From positions 1 to 52,870 of the forward strand of contig WFMM01000163.1 of assembly GCA_015484595.1 (NCBI GenBank): DNA of 52,870 nucleotides. The letters run 5' to 3'. Below, piece by piece: positions 1 through 8,696 of this stretch (position 1 is the stretch's first letter; every line of letters begins with the position of its first letter). The DNA comes from Nitrospirota bacterium. Its GTDB lineage: Bacteria > Nitrospirota > Thermodesulfovibrionia > Thermodesulfovibrionales > JdFR-85. The notes beneath the pieces are model-generated. The model ran no database searches, was not told the DNA's origin, and saw only the letters and a list, made by a program, of their open reading frames with translations. The position numbers were made by a program, and so were the translations under genes.

Positions 1-5
1 TCCCT

Positions 6-656
6 TTAGTCCTGAATGGGTGGATTTATTATTAATTGTAGTTCATCCCTTGGTGCATCAACCACCACCTTTCTTCCTTCCACCCTTAGCCTTCCCTCAG
101 AAAAGAGTTTTATGGCATAGGGGAATATTCGGTGCTCCTGCTTAAGAATCCTCTCTGAAAGGCTCTCCTCTGTGTCGTCATGATAGGCAGGCACCACTGC
201 CTGAATGATAATTGGTCCTGTATCAACACCCTCATCAACAAAGTGGACCGTGCAGCCCGATACCTTCACTCCGTAGTCAACGGCCTGCTTCTGTCCGTGA
301 AGTCCAGGAAATGAGGGTAGTATGGCTGGATGGATGTTCATTATCCTCATTGGATAGGCATCTATAAGGGGCTTTCCAACCACTCTCATAAAACCGGCAA
401 GTACCACGAGCTCCACATCCCGTCTTTTAAACTCCTCTGCAACCCTGCTGTAATACTCATCCTTTGATGCGTAATCAGAGGGCTTCATCAGGAGGTGCTC
501 TATCCCGTTTTCCTGTGCCCTCTTTATTGCAAAGGCATCAGGGTTGTCTGTGATAAGCAGTTTTACCTCTGCCTTAAGGTAACCTGTTTTTATGGAGTCT
601 ATTATCGACTGAAAATTAGAGCCCCTTCCAGAAGCCATAACACCAAGTTTAAGCAT
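6..656 (-). CDS. purN: phosphoribosylglycinamide formyltransferase
   Basis: Protein MLKLGVMASGRGSNFQSIIDSI...NIHPAILPSFPGLHGQ...GCTVHFVDEGVDTGPIIIQ is characteristic of PurN. Start set at the ATG preceded by GGGGGT. Confidence 0.95.
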   Translation of the reverse strand: MLKLGVMASGRGSNFQSIIDSIKTGYLKAEVKLLITDNPDAFAIKRAQENGIEHLLMKPSDYASKDEYYSRVAEEFKRRDVELVVLAGFMRVVGKPLIDAYPMRIMNIHPAILPSFPGLHGQKQAVDYGVKVSGCTVHFVDEGVDTGPIIIQAVVPAYHDDTEESLSERILKQEHRIFPYAIKLFSEGRLRVEGRKVVVDAPRDELQLIINPPIQD

Positions 657-783
657 CTTTACCCCCAATATTAAGAGAAATTCTTAATTCTAATAATTTA
701 CTATGCTGGTTAACCTCACTTCTTAATTGCCGTCTTACTTCATCTACTGAAAAATGTGGTAGTATTTTCGGTCAGGTTAGAAC

Positions 784-1002
784 CTAAGTCTTTATATATT
801 CTTTCTCTATTTTCTCTTTTGCACCAGAGGGGACCTCTATTGTTACAAAATATTCTTCAGGATATAAATAGTCTTCACCACTTTCGTCTATAATCCTGAT
901 GTGTCCTTTTATTTCACCTTCTTTAATCACAGGATATATCTTCCACTTCTCTAACGAAGCCTGATAATATTTATTTTCTATACATAAAACAAATTTATTC
1001 AT
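784..1002 (-). CDS. small conserved-looking protein of unknown function
   Basis: 72 aa intact ORF, adjacent and codirectional with a second small ORF; no named domain recognised. Confidence 0.6.
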   Translation of the reverse strand: MNKFVLCIENKYYQASLEKWKIYPVIKEGEIKGHIRIIDESGEDYLYPEEYFVTIEVPSGAKEKIEKEYIKT

Positions 1003-1007
1003 TGCCC

Positions 1008-1247
1008 TTATAACTCATCTAAAATTCTCTTGATTTTGAATTCCTTTTTTCCAATTCCATGTGCCTCGTACCAATGTATTTCCGCTATGTATATCTGACC
1101 ATCCCTTAATTTTATTTTAGCAGTTCCTTTAAGTTTTCTCCATCTACCTTTGCCATAGGTTCTTTCAAGCCTTTTGAGTTGTCTTATGGATTTTCCAATT
1201 GCAATTGTTTCTATATTTTCAATTTTTCCAAGGATGTCAAAATACAA
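1008..1247 (-). CDS. small conserved-looking protein of unknown function
   Basis: 79 aa intact ORF (…LERTYGKGRWRKLKGTAKIKL…AEIHWYEAHGIGKKEFKIKRIL), paired with 784..1002. Confidence 0.6.
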   Translation of the reverse strand: MYFDILGKIENIETIAIGKSIRQLKRLERTYGKGRWRKLKGTAKIKLRDGQIYIAEIHWYEAHGIGKKEFKIKRILDEL

Positions 1248-1281
1248 CTATAGCGATTCTCCTTCATTGCTCAGGGAGTTT

Positions 1282-1533
1282 TTATTCTTTTGTTACTTTA
1301 TTATAGATAATCGCTATTATTGATGCACTTACGAAACCGTCGGCAAAGCCGTAAACAAGCCCTATGAAACTGCCAACAGGAGAGATACTGTAGCCAGGGT
1401 AAATGGACTCTGCGAGTGTCCTTAAAAAGAGCTCTCCATATCCTGTGTAATAGCTAATCCAGGTTGTTATAAATAGTGAAACTCCCCAGACAGTGCCAAG
1501 GGCTATTCCAAGGGCAACAGGTCTTAGTTTCAT
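1282..1533 (-). CDS. small membrane protein, holin-like family (tentative)
   Basis: Hydrophobic 83 aa protein with two predicted TM segments. Confidence 0.5.
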   Translation of the reverse strand: MKLRPVALGIALGTVWGVSLFITTWISYYTGYGELFLRTLAESIYPGYSISPVGSFIGLVYGFADGFVSASIIAIIYNKVTKE

Positions 1534-1538
1534 GTCAC

Positions 1539-2366
1539 CTACCCTTCCTTTGAAAGACTGAGGTCGTAAAGTTGTTTTTTGCTTATATTGTACTGCTCAG
1601 ACACCCTCTTTACAGCATCCTTTCTCCTCATACCCTTTTTCATAAGCTCAAACACCTCTGACAGTGCCTCCTCAGGCCCAAGGGGCATCTGCACAGCACC
1701 ACTTAAGACTACTACATACTCACCTGCCACTACCTTGCTCTCAAGGCTTTCAAGCACCTCACTGACTCTGCCCCTTAAGACCTCTTCATTTAACTTGGTA
1801 AGCTCATGACAGAGGGCAATCTCACGGTCTCCCAGTATCTCAAGGATATCCTCAAGGGTATCCACAATCCTGTGGGGTGATTCGTAAAACACCATGGTCC
1901 TTGTTTCAAATTCGAGTTCCTTCAGTTTCTTTCTTCTTGCATTTTTATTGGCTGAGAGAAAACCAAGAAAAACAAACTCCCTGGTAGAAAGGCCAGAAAC
2001 AGAAAGGGCCGTTACAAGGGCCGACGGCCCTGGCACTGGCACCAGTGGTATCCCTTCCTCTAAGGCCTTTTTTATTACCACCTCACCAGGGTCTGAAATA
2101 CCCGGTGTCCCTGCATCTGTAACCAGTGCAACCGATTTGCCCGATTGAAGATGTCTTAACACCTCCTGAGCCTTCGTCTTCTCCTTTGCTCCCCAGTAAC
2201 TTATAAGTGGTTTTGAGATGCCAAAGTGAGTAAGTAACTTTCTGGTATGTCTTGTGTCTTCAGCAGCTATTAAGTCAACCTCCTTCAACACCCTTAACGC
2301 CCTTAAAGTAATGTCTTCAAGGTTTCCAATTGGGGTTGAGACAATGTATAAGAGCCCCTTTTTCAT
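1539..2366 (-). CDS. rsmI: 16S rRNA (cytidine(1402)-2'-O)-methyltransferase
   Basis: LYIVSTPIGNLEDITLRALRVLKEVDLIAAEDTRHTRKLL and VTDAGTPGISDPG motifs. Confidence 0.95.
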   Translation of the reverse strand: MKKGLLYIVSTPIGNLEDITLRALRVLKEVDLIAAEDTRHTRKLLTHFGISKPLISYWGAKEKTKAQEVLRHLQSGKSVALVTDAGTPGISDPGEVVIKKALEEGIPLVPVPGPSALVTALSVSGLSTREFVFLGFLSANKNARRKKLKELEFETRTMVFYESPHRIVDTLEDILEILGDREIALCHELTKLNEEVLRGRVSEVLESLESKVVAGEYVVVLSGAVQMPLGPEEALSEVFELMKKGMRRKDAVKRVSEQYNISKKQLYDLSLSKEG

Positions 2367-2437
2367 GATGATTAAATATTAATTCTGCCCATTACAATGT
2401 GCAGATCTTTAGTGTTTAATACAACAAACCAAAATTT

Positions 2438-2914
2438 TTAGTTACTCCCCGTCTTTCTTAAGAAACTGTTTATCCACATTATGTGACTTTGCTCTTCGTT
2501 TATAATCTCATCGAGTATCTCTTTTTCTTTTACCGCTTTTCTCAGACCAATGTAATAAAGCAGGGTCTCCTTCTCAAACTGAAGGGCAAACTCTGCTGCC
2601 TCCTGAACGGATTTTATGTTTTTTATGCGATCCATGGCCTTTCCAGAGGCAAGAAAAAACTCACTCTCAACAAAGGCCCTCATATACTCTGATACATCAT
2701 CCCAGCCCTCGGGCTCCTCATCACCGATTATATCAAATAGCTCTTTAAACCTCTGCTCATGAACGAGTTCTTTGTCTGCAAGGGTCTTAAAAAGTTTTGC
2801 AAGCTGCTCATCATCCTTGAACTTCTCAGCCATCTCAGAGTAATAGTCGTAACCAAGCCTTTCTGTTCTTACAGCCTGCTCTACAACCTCTCTTACGGAA
2901 AACCTCTCTGCCAT
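2438..2914 (-). CDS. ferritin-like/rubrerythrin-type di-iron protein
   Basis: Helical protein with spaced E/ExxH motifs (LADKELVHEQRF, NEEQSHIMWI). Confidence 0.75.
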   Translation of the reverse strand: MAERFSVREVVEQAVRTERLGYDYYSEMAEKFKDDEQLAKLFKTLADKELVHEQRFKELFDIIGDEEPEGWDDVSEYMRAFVESEFFLASGKAMDRIKNIKSVQEAAEFALQFEKETLLYYIGLRKAVKEKEILDEIINEEQSHIMWINSFLRKTGSN

Positions 2915-2983
2915 AAAGACCTCCTGAATATGTTAGTGTATTAGTATATTGGTCAACTGAATTAATTTGGTATATATAATACT

Positions 2984-3250
2984 CTATTTGTTCAGTTCTT
3001 TTACATAGGCCCTGAGTTTTCTGTCCGCTGAAATTATCTTGTCAGCCTTCTCACCCCTTATGCTCCAGCTGTAGGCACCCTTTGAGTTTCTCCTGAGCTC
3101 AATACGAACAGGTTTTTCAGGGATTACCTGTAATATCCTGTTATCCCTGCCTTCCTTAAAGGTTCCGTCTTCAGCACCGCCTTTATATCCACAGCTCATC
3201 ACAAAAAACAAAAGGACAATCACCAATAAACATATCCTCTTATTCATCAC
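2984..3250 (-). CDS. small putative lipoprotein
   Basis: Signal-like N-terminus MNKRICLLVIVLLFFVMSCGYKG with a lipobox-like Cys. Confidence 0.5.
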   Translation of the reverse strand: MMNKRICLLVIVLLFFVMSCGYKGGAEDGTFKEGRDNRILQVIPEKPVRIELRRNSKGAYSWSIRGEKADKIISADRKLRAYVKELNK

Positions 3251-3428
3251 CTGCTCCCGTCTTTTTCCAATATATTCTAAGTCCTGAATAAACACCAAAA
3301 CTTAGAGGGTGTAGGTGTTTAGTTTTTAGTGCATAGTTTTTAGTGTTTAGTGAAGAAACTAACTCAACACTCAACACTATCTACCCCTCCAACACCAATC
3401 AATGCTACCAACGTAATAACCAATAACT

Positions 3429-3501
3429 AATACACCAATACACCAATATACCAATTTCTAATTTCAAATTTCTAATTTCTAATTTCTAAATCCTAAACCT
3501 T
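3429..3501. repeat. degenerate 8-mer to 7-mer tandem repeat array
   Basis: (AATACACC)2-AATATACC followed in register by AATTTCT-AATTTCA-(AATTTCT)3-AAATCCT-AAACCTT. Confidence 0.9.
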
Positions 3502-3604
3502 ACAGGGTGTAGGGTGTAGCGTGCAGGGGGTATAAAGACAGGGTGCAGGGAGTAGGGGGTAGGGATAAAAAACACACCCCGTCCAAACCCCGGTCACGGC
3601 TACC

Positions 3605-3676
3605 AACGCTATTAACCCTATAAACGCAATTAACGCAATAAACTCAAAGAACGCAAAGAACGCAATCAACGCTAAT
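3605..3676 (-). repeat. degenerate 9-mer tandem repeat overlapping the nadE stop codon
   Basis: Eight units in exact 9-nt register: AACGCTATT AACCCTATA AACGCAATT AACGCAATA AACTCAAAG AACGCAAAG AACGCAATC AACGCTAAT. The nadE stop is 3672-3674. Confidence 0.95.
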
Positions 3677-5405
3677 AACTCCTGTACCTGTTAGTGATAG
3701 GAAATCGTCTGTCTCTTCCAAAGGCTCGGGGAGTAATCTTTATCCCCGGTGGTGCCTGTCGTCTTTTGTATTCACTACGGTCAATCATCCTGATAACCCT
3801 TTTTGAGCATTCAATCTCGCATCCAAGGTTTATAATCTCATCAAAGCTTCTGTCCTCCTCCACATAGGCCTTAAGAATGGGATCAAGAACCTCGTAGGGA
3901 GGCAGTGTATCGGTGTCTTTCTGGTCTGGTTTAAGCTCAGCCGAGGGCTCCTTCCAGAGCACCCTTTCAGGTATAAGAGAAAAGCCTGCCTTTTTGTTCC
4001 TCCACTCAGCAAGTCTGTAAACCATGGTTTTTGGGACATCCTTTATCACAGCAAATCCACCAGCCATGTCACCATACAGGGTGGCATAACCTACTGACAT
4101 CTCCGATTTATTCCCGGTGGTCAGCACGAGCCAGCCGAATTTATTAGAGATTGCCATGAGCAGATTGCCTCTTATACGAGCCTGGATGTTTTCCTCAGCA
4201 ACGCCTGGCTCTGTGTCTTTGAATATCTCTTTCAGTGCTTCAAGGTACTGGTGAAAGACCTCTGTAATTGGTATCTCAAACACCTTTATACCCAGATTTT
4301 TGACAAGCTGATAGGCATCCTCCCTACTTTCATCAGATGTAAACTCAGAGGGCATAAAAACACCCTGAACCATCTCCTGTCCAAGGGCATCAACCGCTAT
4401 GGTTGCAACCAGTGAAGAGTCGATACCACCGCTTAAGCCAATCAACACATGGTTAAATCCATTCTTTCTAACATAATCCCGGGTTCCAAGCACCAGGGCA
4501 TTGTATATCTCTTCCTCCTCTGATAGCGGCCTTTCAGGTTTGGAAGGCTTGATAAGTTCCTTTTTCCCTGATTTTCCTCTTTCATGCACTATTATCCTCT
4601 GGCAGTCTTCCTCGCCTATGTAAAAGACCTCCTGTCTTCTTCTTGGGTCATGAAGCCTGCTCATAAAAACAGCATCAAGGTCAAGGTCAAGGATGATTAG
4701 CTCCTCCTCAAACTGTTTTCCCCTGTAAATTACATTTCCTTTCTGATCGAGCACAAGGCTGTGCCCGTCAAAAACCAGCTCATCCTGCCCTCCAACTGCG
4801 TTCAGGTAGGCAACTATCACAAGGTTATCCGATGCCCTTGTGGCAAGCATTCTTTCTCTGAAGGCTGGTTTTCCCAGATGATAGGGCGAGGCGTTTATGT
4901 TAATTATCAGCTCAGCACCGCAAAGCGCCTGTGTCCTCGCTGGACCGTCAGGATACCATATATCCTCACAGATGTTTACACCAAACACCGTGTCTGAGGC
5001 TTTGTATATCTTCGGGGCATTGCCCTTCTGAAAGTACCTCATCTCATCAAAAACACTGTAGTTTGGCAAAAACATCTTATGGTACACATCAACCACCCTT
5101 GAGTTATTCATCACAAAGGCTGCATTGTATATGTCGCTGTCTTTGTCCACTGCCCCTACCACAACCACTATGTCCTTGACCGTGTTTTTTATCTCCCTTA
5201 TAGCATGCAGGTTGTCTTCTATGAACTGGGGTTTTAAAAGTAGGTCTTCAGGTGGATAACCTGTAACAGCAAGCTCTGGAAAGGCAACTATCTCTGCCCC
5301 TCTATCTGTGGCCTCATTGATTAGCTGGATTATCCTTTTAGTGTTACCCTCAATATCACCAACGGTTGTGTTAATCTGTGCAAGGGCAAGCCTCAGCGTC
5401 TTCAT
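3672..5405 (-). CDS. nadE: glutamine-dependent NAD+ synthetase
   Basis: N-terminal nitrilase-type amidotransferase ([25 protein letters not shown]) plus synthetase P-loop [14 protein letters not shown] and TTGNKSE. Confidence 0.95.
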   Translation of the reverse strand: MKTLRLALAQINTTVGDIEGNTKRIIQLINEATDRGAEIVAFPELAVTGYPPEDLLLKPQFIEDNLHAIREIKNTVKDIVVVVGAVDKDSDIYNAAFVMNNSRVVDVYHKMFLPNYSVFDEMRYFQKGNAPKIYKASDTVFGVNICEDIWYPDGPARTQALCGAELIININASPYHLGKPAFRERMLATRASDNLVIVAYLNAVGGQDELVFDGHSLVLDQKGNVIYRGKQFEEELIILDLDLDAVFMSRLHDPRRRQEVFYIGEEDCQRIIVHERGKSGKKELIKPSKPERPLSEEEEIYNALVLGTRDYVRKNGFNHVLIGLSGGIDSSLVATIAVDALGQEMVQGVFMPSEFTSDESREDAYQLVKNLGIKVFEIPITEVFHQYLEALKEIFKDTEPGVAEENIQARIRGNLLMAISNKFGWLVLTTGNKSEMSVGYATLYGDMAGGFAVIKDVPKTMVYRLAEWRNKKAGFSLIPERVLWKEPSAELKPDQKDTDTLPPYEVLDPILKAYVEEDRSFDEIINLGCEIECSKRVIRMIDRSEYKRRQAPPGIKITPRAFGRDRRFPITNRYRSY

Positions 5406-5486
5406 CCTTTCTCCTGATTGATATGATTCTGTTTTATATCATAACACTATCTGTATCGGCTCTTAGCTGTAAGCAAAAAAGAGTAG

Positions 5487-5792
5487 TTATGAAATGATTT
5501 TTAAATATCTATCTAAATCCATAGCACCATGAAAAATTCCTAAAACATCTATTACATCACCTTCTCTTACAAGATAGGCTATCCGATAATGTCCATAAAG
5601 CAATATCCTAATCTCTCCCTCCTTCTCTTCTTTGTATTTATAACCAATTTTTGGAAAATCCTTTAAGAGTTGAACCTTATTAAAAATTCCATCAACAACC
5701 TTTTTAGCAGCATCTCTATTATCTTTAGCAATATACTCATAAATTTCTCTCAGTCACTTCTCTGCCTCAAGAGTCCATCTTATTTTTGCCAT
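5487..5792 (-). pseudogene. RelE/ParE-family toxin with an in-frame TGA at codon 13
   Basis: Translation MAKIRWTLEAEK*LREIYEYIAKDNRDAAKKVVDGIFNKVQLLKDFPKIGYKYKEEKEGEIRILLYGHYRIAYLVREGDVIDVLGIFHGAMDLDRYLKIIS; TGA lies at 5754-5756. Confidence 0.8.
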
Positions 5793-5965
5793 GAATTAAT
5801 TCTCTTCTTCATCTCCTCATTGCTGATTAACATTCCCTTGCGTGAATCTTCTATTCCTTTTTCAACCATTCTTTCAAAAACCAGTTCTCGTAAAATTTCT
5901 TCATAAGAAGCATCATCAGGCTGATCCTGAATAATTTTTGCCATTATCTCTTTTGCAGTAGCCAT
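5780..5965 (-). CDS. antitoxin-like small protein upstream of the interrupted ParE-like toxin
   Basis: 61 aa ORF directly upstream of, and overlapping, the toxin frame, as in relBE/parDE-type modules. Confidence 0.6.
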   Translation of the reverse strand: MATAKEIMAKIIQDQPDDASYEEILRELVFERMVEKGIEDSRKGMLISNEEMKKRINSWQK

Positions 5966-6052
5966 GTTAGTCTCCTATTGGATTTTATTTATTTTATCAT
6001 AACAGATTATATGAAAATATAACTTTCTGCGGCAACCATCCCTCAGTTACAC

Positions 6053-6742
6053 CTACGAGGTGGAAACAAGGGCCTTAAGGAGAAAATAGACTCCAAGGGC
6101 TATGATGATAAAGGAGGAAATCCTGTATAAAGACTCTCTAAAACGCTGCCTGAGAAATCCCACCGCACGGCCAAACAGCAGAAGTGAAGGCATAGTCCCC
6201 GCGCCAAAAAGCCCCATCAGTACTGCGCCTTCAAGCATTGCCTCAGTGTGTGAGCCTGCATCCATTGATGCCCTTAGGACGACCATCAAGGTGGTATAAA
6301 CAAGCCCGCAGGGGATGAAACCCATCACAATCCCTAAGGGGAAAAGGGTTCCCTCAGTTAAAGAACTGTTTAAAAGGCCTGAAATCCTGGTGACCACGCC
6401 TGTAAGGGCATTGTTTTCAATACGGTTTATCAGCACTTTGAACACACCTAACATTGAAAGCCCCATAATTATTATCAAAAGACCTGCAGCAACCATGACG
6501 GCCTTCTGCAGAGGTTCAATCCCTGAGGCAACCTTTAAAAAGGAGCCGCTGAAACCAACAAGTGCACCAAGAAAGGTATATGTAAAGACCCTGCCTGTGT
6601 TATAGATTAAATGGGGAAGAAGTGCCGGTCTGCTCATCTTCATTGAGTATGTGGCAACAAGAGGACCACACATCCCTATACAGTGACCAAACCCACCTCC
6701 AAGCCCGGTAAGAAACACCACGGCATAGATGCTTTTTTCCAT
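6053..6742 (-). CDS. sulfite exporter TauE/SafE-like (DsbD-type) membrane protein linked to cbb3 oxidase genes
   Basis: Multi-TM protein with GLGGGFGHCIGMCGPLVATYS, adjacent to ccoG/fixH. Confidence 0.75.
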   Translation of the reverse strand: MEKSIYAVVFLTGLGGGFGHCIGMCGPLVATYSMKMSRPALLPHLIYNTGRVFTYTFLGALVGFSGSFLKVASGIEPLQKAVMVAAGLLIIIMGLSMLGVFKVLINRIENNALTGVVTRISGLLNSSLTEGTLFPLGIVMGFIPCGLVYTTLMVVLRASMDAGSHTEAMLEGAVLMGLFGAGTMPSLLLFGRAVGFLRQRFRESLYRISSFIIIALGVYFLLKALVSTS

Positions 6743-6743
6743 A

Positions 6744-7172
6744 TCAGCCCCTGTTGCCAAGGTCAAATGTAAAGCTCACCTTACCGATTTTATCGAGAAC
6801 CACATTGGCTCTCCAGATGGTTTTTCCACTTGGACACCTAACGATAACTCCGGTTCCCTCGTAGACTCCCTTACTAATCCTTTTAAGATTGACGAAGTTT
6901 TCCCCCATCTCCATACCAGGCATCTCAAGAAACAGTTTTATTCTATCCTGGTCATACTGGATATCCCTTAACCTCACCCTGAACAGTAACCTCCTCATTG
7001 TCCGTACCGGGCGAGGGGTAATCTCAAAGGATATACTTCCATTTCCTATGGCCCTGGTGCAGGCACCTTTGTTGATATCACAGTCAACGGAAGGCCCTTT
7101 CTTAGAGCAAGAAAAAAGAAAAACAGCCACCACAAGGGTTAACAGGAGGGCTATTTTATGTCGAGCTTCCAT
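6744..7172 (-). CDS. lipoprotein-like, FixH/YtkA-like protein
   Basis: Signal with VVAVFLFSCSKKG; ends FTFDLGNRG; located in the cbb3 accessory cluster. Confidence 0.5.
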   Translation of the reverse strand: MEARHKIALLLTLVVAVFLFSCSKKGPSVDCDINKGACTRAIGNGSISFEITPRPVRTMRRLLFRVRLRDIQYDQDRIKLFLEMPGMEMGENFVNLKRISKGVYEGTGVIVRCPSGKTIWRANVVLDKIGKVSFTFDLGNRG

Positions 7173-7588
7173 ATCTTCTCTGTTTCAATGCTTTTGTGCT
7201 TTATCATCAATCTCATATACCACTGACCCTTGTGAGGAAAATCAATGTTTGCAGTGTATGTGCCAGGCGAGTCCTCCTTTAACAAAAACGCTCTGTCCTC
7301 CTTCGTGTTTGAAATCCATTCCCTTATAAGCATGACCTTTGCTCCTGTTAAAAGACCTTCTTTAGTTTTTAAACGAACCACTATTGGTTTACCCTTTCCA
7401 TCAGGCTCCTTGAGTATCTGCACTTTTAAACCAAGGGTATCCTCCTTTTTTTTCAGGTCAAAAAATCTCTTTGACTTTTCGTAGTAATGCTCCTCTATCA
7501 ATCCATCGTGCGTCTTGAAGGCCATGTAAAATGTAAAGGCCATAAGAAGCAGAAAGACACCGTAAATTATGTAGATAAACCTCTTCAT
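7151..7588 (-). CDS. FixH family protein
   Basis: N-terminal TM, GLIEEHYYEKSKRF motif and C-terminal GQWYMRLMI. Confidence 0.75.
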   Translation of the reverse strand: MKRFIYIIYGVFLLLMAFTFYMAFKTHDGLIEEHYYEKSKRFFDLKKKEDTLGLKVQILKEPDGKGKPIVVRLKTKEGLLTGAKVMLIREWISNTKEDRAFLLKEDSPGTYTANIDFPHKGQWYMRLMIKHKSIETEKIWKLDIK

Positions 7589-8694
7589 AGAAAGCCCACC
7601 TTTCTCTTCAGTCTTATTCCATCACCCTCAAGGATAAATGTTACAGTATCCGAACTCCCAACCCGTCTGACCATCACCCTGCCTCTTTTTGAACCAAAGG
7701 GTGGAAGTATCACCTCAGAGTTACCCACCAGTTTGAATGGCCCCTTAAGAGACAGCCTGAAGGTAAACTCTCTATGGGTGTTATTGTAAAGGGAATAGGT
7801 ATAGCTGTTAAGGTTCTTTACAGGAGGATTGGGATTTCTTGCAATTACAAACTCTACCTTTGGTCGTGTAATAAAAAGCACTATCAGAACTGCTGAAACC
7901 ACAAGGGTCAGCATTGCAAAAATAAGGTTTTTAAGCCTCCAGGGCCTTCCTCTGTAAGAAATAAAGGGTCTTATGCCTCTTTTTTCTGTCATGCTCACAC
8001 AGGCATCAATACACTCGGCACAGGCAACGCATTCCCTTCTAAGACCCTTCTTGATATCTATCCCCACAGGGCATACCCGTGCACACTTGTCACAACCCAT
8101 ACAGCTTTCACCCTGCCTGTCCTCAAAGGCAATCACCAGGGTATCACTGTCAAAAAGTCCGCTCTGAAGCATCGAGTAAGGGCATATGGTCTTACAAAAG
8201 GTGCGGCCAAGAAATGCAAGCTCTCCGTATATCACTGCCCAGAGCGCAAAGAAGAACACAGTGATAGTCTTTGAAACAAAAAGAGAGCCTATCATCTCTG
8301 CAGGTGGAACGAAATACCAAATAAGGGTCATTGATACAAGTGCAGAAAGGGGTAGAAGAACTAATTTCTGAAATAGTTCCCTTCTGTAAGGATTAAGCCG
8401 GAAAAAACCTGCTATGTCTGATGAAAAGTCAAGAAGTACTGTCTGAGGACACAACCATCCACACCAGACCCTGCCAAAGATGGTGGTTATGTACACTATG
8501 AGCAGAAGCAGCAGTATTATAAGTACGAGGACGAGATAGAACTCCTTTATCCATACCACCGTGCCGAAGAAATGGAGCTTGAGCTCGCCAATGTCAAACC
8601 TCAGTGCACTCTGGCCATTTATCCTTACAAAGGGAAGCCCAACCACAAACAGGGCCTGAAGCAGTTCAACAACCCTTCTATATCTTTTCCACAA
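7585..8694 (-). CDS. ccoG: cytochrome c oxidase accessory protein, polyferredoxin
   Basis: VWCGWLCPQTV, CMGCDKCARVCPVGIDIKKGLRRECVACAECIDAC and multiple TMs. Confidence 0.92.
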   Translation of the reverse strand: MWKRYRRVVELLQALFVVGLPFVRINGQSALRFDIGELKLHFFGTVVWIKEFYLVLVLIILLLLLIVYITTIFGRVWCGWLCPQTVLLDFSSDIAGFFRLNPYRRELFQKLVLLPLSALVSMTLIWYFVPPAEMIGSLFVSKTITVFFFALWAVIYGELAFLGRTFCKTICPYSMLQSGLFDSDTLVIAFEDRQGESCMGCDKCARVCPVGIDIKKGLRRECVACAECIDACVSMTEKRGIRPFISYRGRPWRLKNLIFAMLTLVVSAVLIVLFITRPKVEFVIARNPNPPVKNLNSYTYSLYNNTHREFTFRLSLKGPFKLVGNSEVILPPFGSKRGRVMVRRVGSSDTVTFILEGDGIRLKRKVGFL

Positions 8695-8696
8695 TC

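Noticed and set aside
3302-3676. Possible CRISPR array from repeated short motifs
   Set aside because: Units are 7-9 nt, contiguous and degenerate with no spacers; no cas genes in the window.
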